Below, one piece after another: positions 60,866 to 64,000 of a stretch of 64,000 bases of DNA. The translations under genes were made by a program, and so were the position numbers. Location of the stretch: contig CM072347.1 in assembly GCA_036874045.1 (NCBI GenBank), forward strand, positions 7,690,501 to 7,754,500, written 5' to 3'. This DNA comes from Cymodocea nodosa (lineage: Eukaryota; Streptophyta; Magnoliopsida; Alismatales; Cymodoceaceae). The stretch's first letter is position 1, and the number at the start of each line of letters is the position of its first letter. The notes below the pieces were generated by a model that searched no databases, had not been told where the DNA came from, and was given only the letters and a program-made list of their open reading frames with translations.

Positions 60866-62733
60866 CTAGACCTTTAACTAATCTATTAAAAGATGTTCCA
60901 TTTAACTTTGATAAAGATTGTAAGGAAGCATTTTTCAAACTTAAGACTAGCTTAATTTCAACTCCTATAATTCAAGCACCTGATTGGAGCCATTCATTTG
61001 AATTAATGTGCGATGCATCTGATTTTGCTGTAGGAGCAGTGTTGGGACAGAAGGTAGAAAAATCTCCTAGGGTGATTCATTATGCAAGCAAAACCTTAAA
61101 TGATGCTCAAGTTAATTACACAACTACTGAAAAAGAATTATTAGCTGTTGTGTTTGCCTTAGAAAAGTTTAGATCATATCTGATTAGAGCTAAAGTAATA
61201 GTATACATGGATCATTCAGCTCTAAAACATCTAATAAAGAAAAAAGAAACTAAACCTAGATTGATCCAATGGATATTATTATTGCAAGAATTTGATCTAG
61301 AAATTAAAGATAAAAAAGGTTGTGAGAATGTAGTAGCAGATCATTTATCAAGATTACAAATAGAAAAATCAAATATTGAAATTAAGGATAATTTTCCTGA
61401 TGAACAATTAATGACCATCAACACAATACCTTGGTATGCAGACATAGTTAATTACTTAGTTACTGGTCTAACACCTAAGGATTGGAATAGACAGGATAAG
61501 AAATTATTTTTCTCAAGAGTAAAATATTACTATTGGGAAGACCCATACTTATTTAAGAAATGTCCTGATCTGATTTTAAGGAGTTGCATTCCAGAAACTG
61601 AATATCCGAGCATATTGTCTTTCTGTCATGACCAAGCTTGTGGAGGGCATTTTGGTTCAGGGAAAACTACTGCAAAAATTCTACAATGTGGGTTTTATTG
61701 GCCAACACTATTCAAAGATGCTCATAAATATTGCTTAAGTTGTTTAAGATGTCAACAAATAGGAAGAATATCAAAGAGGAATATGATGCCTCTTAATCCT
61801 ATTGTTGAGGTTGAAATCTTTGATATGTGGGGAATAGATTTTATGGGTCCATTTCCTATGTCTAATCAATTTAATTACATATTGTTGGGGGTGGATTATG
61901 TATCTAAATGGATAGAAGCTATTCCTACAAAAACTAATGATAAAAAAGTGGTAATACAATTTATAAGAACAAATATATTTGCTAGATTTGGAATACCTAA
62001 AGCTATTATCAGTGATAGAGGAACTCATTTCTGTAATAGAAGTTTTGAAGCCTTAATGAAGAAATATGGAGTAAATCACAAAATTGCAACATCATATCAT
62101 TCGCAAACAAGTGGACAAGTAGAAAGTGCAAACAAACAAATTAAGTTAATCTTAGAAAAAGTAGTAAATCCTACTAGAACAGATTGGGCTAATAGATTGA
62201 TAGATGCACTTTGGGCTTATAGAATTGCTTATAAGACAAGCTTAGGTATGTCACCTTTTAGGCTAGTATATGGAAAAAGTTGTCATTTACCTGCTGAAAT
62301 AGAACATAAAGCTTATTGGGCATTAAAAACTCTGAACACTAATTTAAGTCAAGCTGTTGAAAATAGAAAAATGCAATTAATTGAATTAGAAGAATTTAGA
62401 AATGAAGCTTATTTGAAGACTGTAAGAGAAAAAGAAAAAATTAAATTCTGGCATGATAGAAAAATTATTCCAAAAAGCTTTGAAGTAGGACAAGAAGTAT
62501 ATCTTTATATGGCTAGACTCCATAACCATCTAGGAAAATTAAGATCTAGATGGGTAGGACCTTACATAGTTCGAAATATTTATCCTTATGGAGCTATTGA
62601 AATTGAAAATCCTAAAATTCAGAATATATTTAAAGTAAATGGACAAAGACTGAAACCTATTCTGAAAACACCAAAAAGCTCCTTTGGAATTATAGAAGAA
62701 GTTAGAGTAGAGGACTACTCGAGCTTTACTTAG
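60866..62733 (+). pseudogene. G2 RNase H and integrase, open over 575 codons
   Basis: The best-kept coding frame of any transposon here: 61006-62733 without a stop. RNase [16 protein letters not shown] (61006), [40 protein letters not shown] (61329). Integrase: an HHCC zinc region (about 61630-61760, [11 protein letters not shown]), core D in GIDFMGPFP (61830), D in [11 protein letters not shown] (62005), E in [11 protein letters not shown] (62110), then a C-terminal region [20 protein letters not shown] (62550). The upstream link to reverse transcriptase is frameshifted, and gag is broken, so the polyprotein as a whole is not functional. Confidence 0.9.
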
Positions 62734-63302
62734 TAAGAAATTAGTTTTTATCTTTATACAAAAAAAAAAAAACATTAAAAAGAAAAAATTATATAAGATA
62801 TAAAAATCATTGCGGTTCAACCGATTGGATCCATCGGTATGACCGGAACATAAAAAATATGTATATTAATTTTCAGAAAAAAATGTTGGTTTTATCGAAA
62901 CATAGTATCGGTTCAATCGAAAAAAATATTTAGGTCTGACCGAAACATCGTATCGGTTAAACTGGTAAAAAACAGAAAAACTATTATCTATAGTATTTTT
63001 ATTATTATATTTGTTTGTACGGGGAGTCCGTTGAGTTACGCTTAACTCAACGAGCTTACTCCGTTGAGTCTTGAGTTAGTCAACGAGCTTATTCCGTTGA
63101 GTTAACTATAACTCAACGGAGTACTGTAGCTAAGATCACAGATAAAATAGTAATAGTTGGTTCGGAAAATGACCCGATTACTCGCCTAAACTTAGGGCTT
63201 ATTAAACTAAAACCTAGGGTTTTGGGGGCATTATCCAGTAAATCATTTAGAATCTAGAATAGTAGAAATCAAAGTGATTTCGTGCTGTTGTGTAACTCCA
63301 CG
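62734..63302 (+). mobile_element. G2 non-coding spacer with inverted-repeat cluster
   Basis: AT-rich sequence after pol. At 62815-62970 several copies of a CGGT-type repeat (ATCGGTATGACCGGAACAT, TATCGGTTCAATCGAAA) occur. At 63025-63122 three inverted pairs of CCGTTGAGTTA/TAACTCAACGG lie side by side; the arms at 63094-63104 and 63109-63119 match perfectly over 11 bp. Confidence 0.7.
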
Positions 63303-64000
63303 ATGAGGAAGATGACACTTGAGTTCTGGGAAGAGGCTGCTGATACATCAGAATTTCTAAAGGAATCAGAAGAATGGCACATGAGGTAGAAGATCAGAAA
63401 TACGACAAGAGAGAAAGAGCTACAGAAGGTAGAATCAGAACTTTTCAATTTCAGAAGAGATTTAGTAGAATTAGGTATACAAATACCTCAAATAATGGAA
63501 ACAAGAATAAAGGTTGCAATAGAAATTGATGTAAGCAAGGAAAGAAAAATAAGGCCAAGTAATGAAGTTGCCCTAGAATTAATCCAACGTAAGTCCTGGC
63601 TCTGGTTCAAAAGACGAATCTGTAGATGAGCTAGATGGGCGATCTGGGAGTAAGAAAGGAAAGAAAATGAAGAAGAGGCAATTGAAGAACAGGAAGAACC
63701 AACTACTGAAAGACTTGTTCCTGAGGAACACTAGTCAGGACCTTTAGTTCGGCCAATAGAGCCATTGCCACGAGTTGCATTTGCTTGGCTGAGAACTGAA
63801 GAAAAAGAGAAAGAATTTGCTAGCTTGGTCAAGATAGCAAGAGACCAAGGTGATACTCAAGAGATAGCTACGGCTAAGGCACATATTTTATATGATGCCA
63901 TTAAGAAAAAAAGGGTTGAAGAAAGGATAATGGCCCAATACAAAATAAAAGTTGAACAGTATCAAGCAGCAACTAAATCAAGTGCTGTAGGAGAGGTTGG
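63303..64000 (+). pseudogene. G2 3' accessory ORF, broken, runs off the window
   Basis: From ATG 63303 a charged, coiled-coil-like protein can be read (MRKMTLEFWEEAADTSEF), with a TAG at about 63387, then KELQKVESELFNFRRDL to a TGA at about 63627. A further frame follows (63665-64000) with EEPTTERLVPEE, a stop near 63731, then LPRVAFAWLRTEEKEKEFAS and a lysine/glutamate-rich end. Unknown function. Its position matches the 'env-like' ORF of Athila elements, but I see no signal peptide or membrane segment. Confidence 0.55.

Larger units (their letters stand above)
55782..64000 (+). mobile_element. Gypsy element G2 (G1 family), 3' part beyond the window
   Basis: 5' LTR, primer site, gag remnant, protease, reverse transcriptase, RNase H, integrase and a 3' accessory ORF in the order of Athila/Tat-side gypsy elements. 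It is the fuller relative of G1: it has the RNase H and integrase that G1 lacks. The 5' half is broken by stops and frameshifts. No 3' LTR in the window. Confidence 0.9.

Overview
This window is plant nuclear DNA, about 85-90% of it LTR retrotransposon. The evidence is the plant Ty1/copia and Ty3/gypsy lineages, tRNA-Met and tRNA-Asp type primer binding sites, spliced pectin-enzyme genes with GT-AG introns, and AT-rich intergenic DNA. The GC-rich, CpG-rich exons of the two pectin genes beside very AT-rich flanks lean towards a commelinid-type monocot. I cannot name the species.

Layout. 1-7.57 kb: the LTR end of one copia element, then the 3' half of a giant copia element on the + strand ('family C', copy A), a miniature TRIM element and a truncated LTR. 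7.57-39.31 kb: a second family C element on the minus strand, split into four pieces by nested insertions. The insertions are a gypsy solo LTR (G0) that contains a nearly complete gypsy element (G1), a complete-ended copia element of another family (B), and a family B solo LTR that contains a 5S-rRNA-headed SINE. Target-site duplications (TSDs) give the order: C, then G0, then G1; C, then B; C, then B solo LTR, then SINE. 39.7-47.97 kb: the only genic island. It has a decayed QUARTET3-type polygalacturonase pseudogene on + and an intact five-exon pectin methylesterase on minus, tail to tail. 47.97-55.78 kb: LTRs and fragments of families D, B and gypsy. 55.78-64.0 kb: a gypsy element (G2) with an intact RNase H-integrase frame, running off the window.

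Function. Only the pectin methylesterase (43.8-45.4 kb) looks like a working host gene. It has all catalytic motifs, consistent splice sites and a signal anchor. No retrotransposon has an intact full set of genes. G1 and B have both ends and TSDs but carry large internal deletions. G2 keeps RNase H and integrase in one frame but is broken upstream.

Most unusual signals: (1) LTRs of unrelated families carry arrays of short inverted repeats of one design (CGnnnAGTTA facing TAACTnnnCG), with a middle triplet that differs by family; (2) a 5S-rRNA-derived SINE with a 12-bp TSD and a tail of three hairpin repeats; (3) an in-frame fusion of truncated copia reverse transcriptase to a downstream accessory ORF; (4) a gypsy family that seems to have lost its capsid domain in both copies; (5) a stop-containing, splice-acceptor-like linker at the same place in two copia families.
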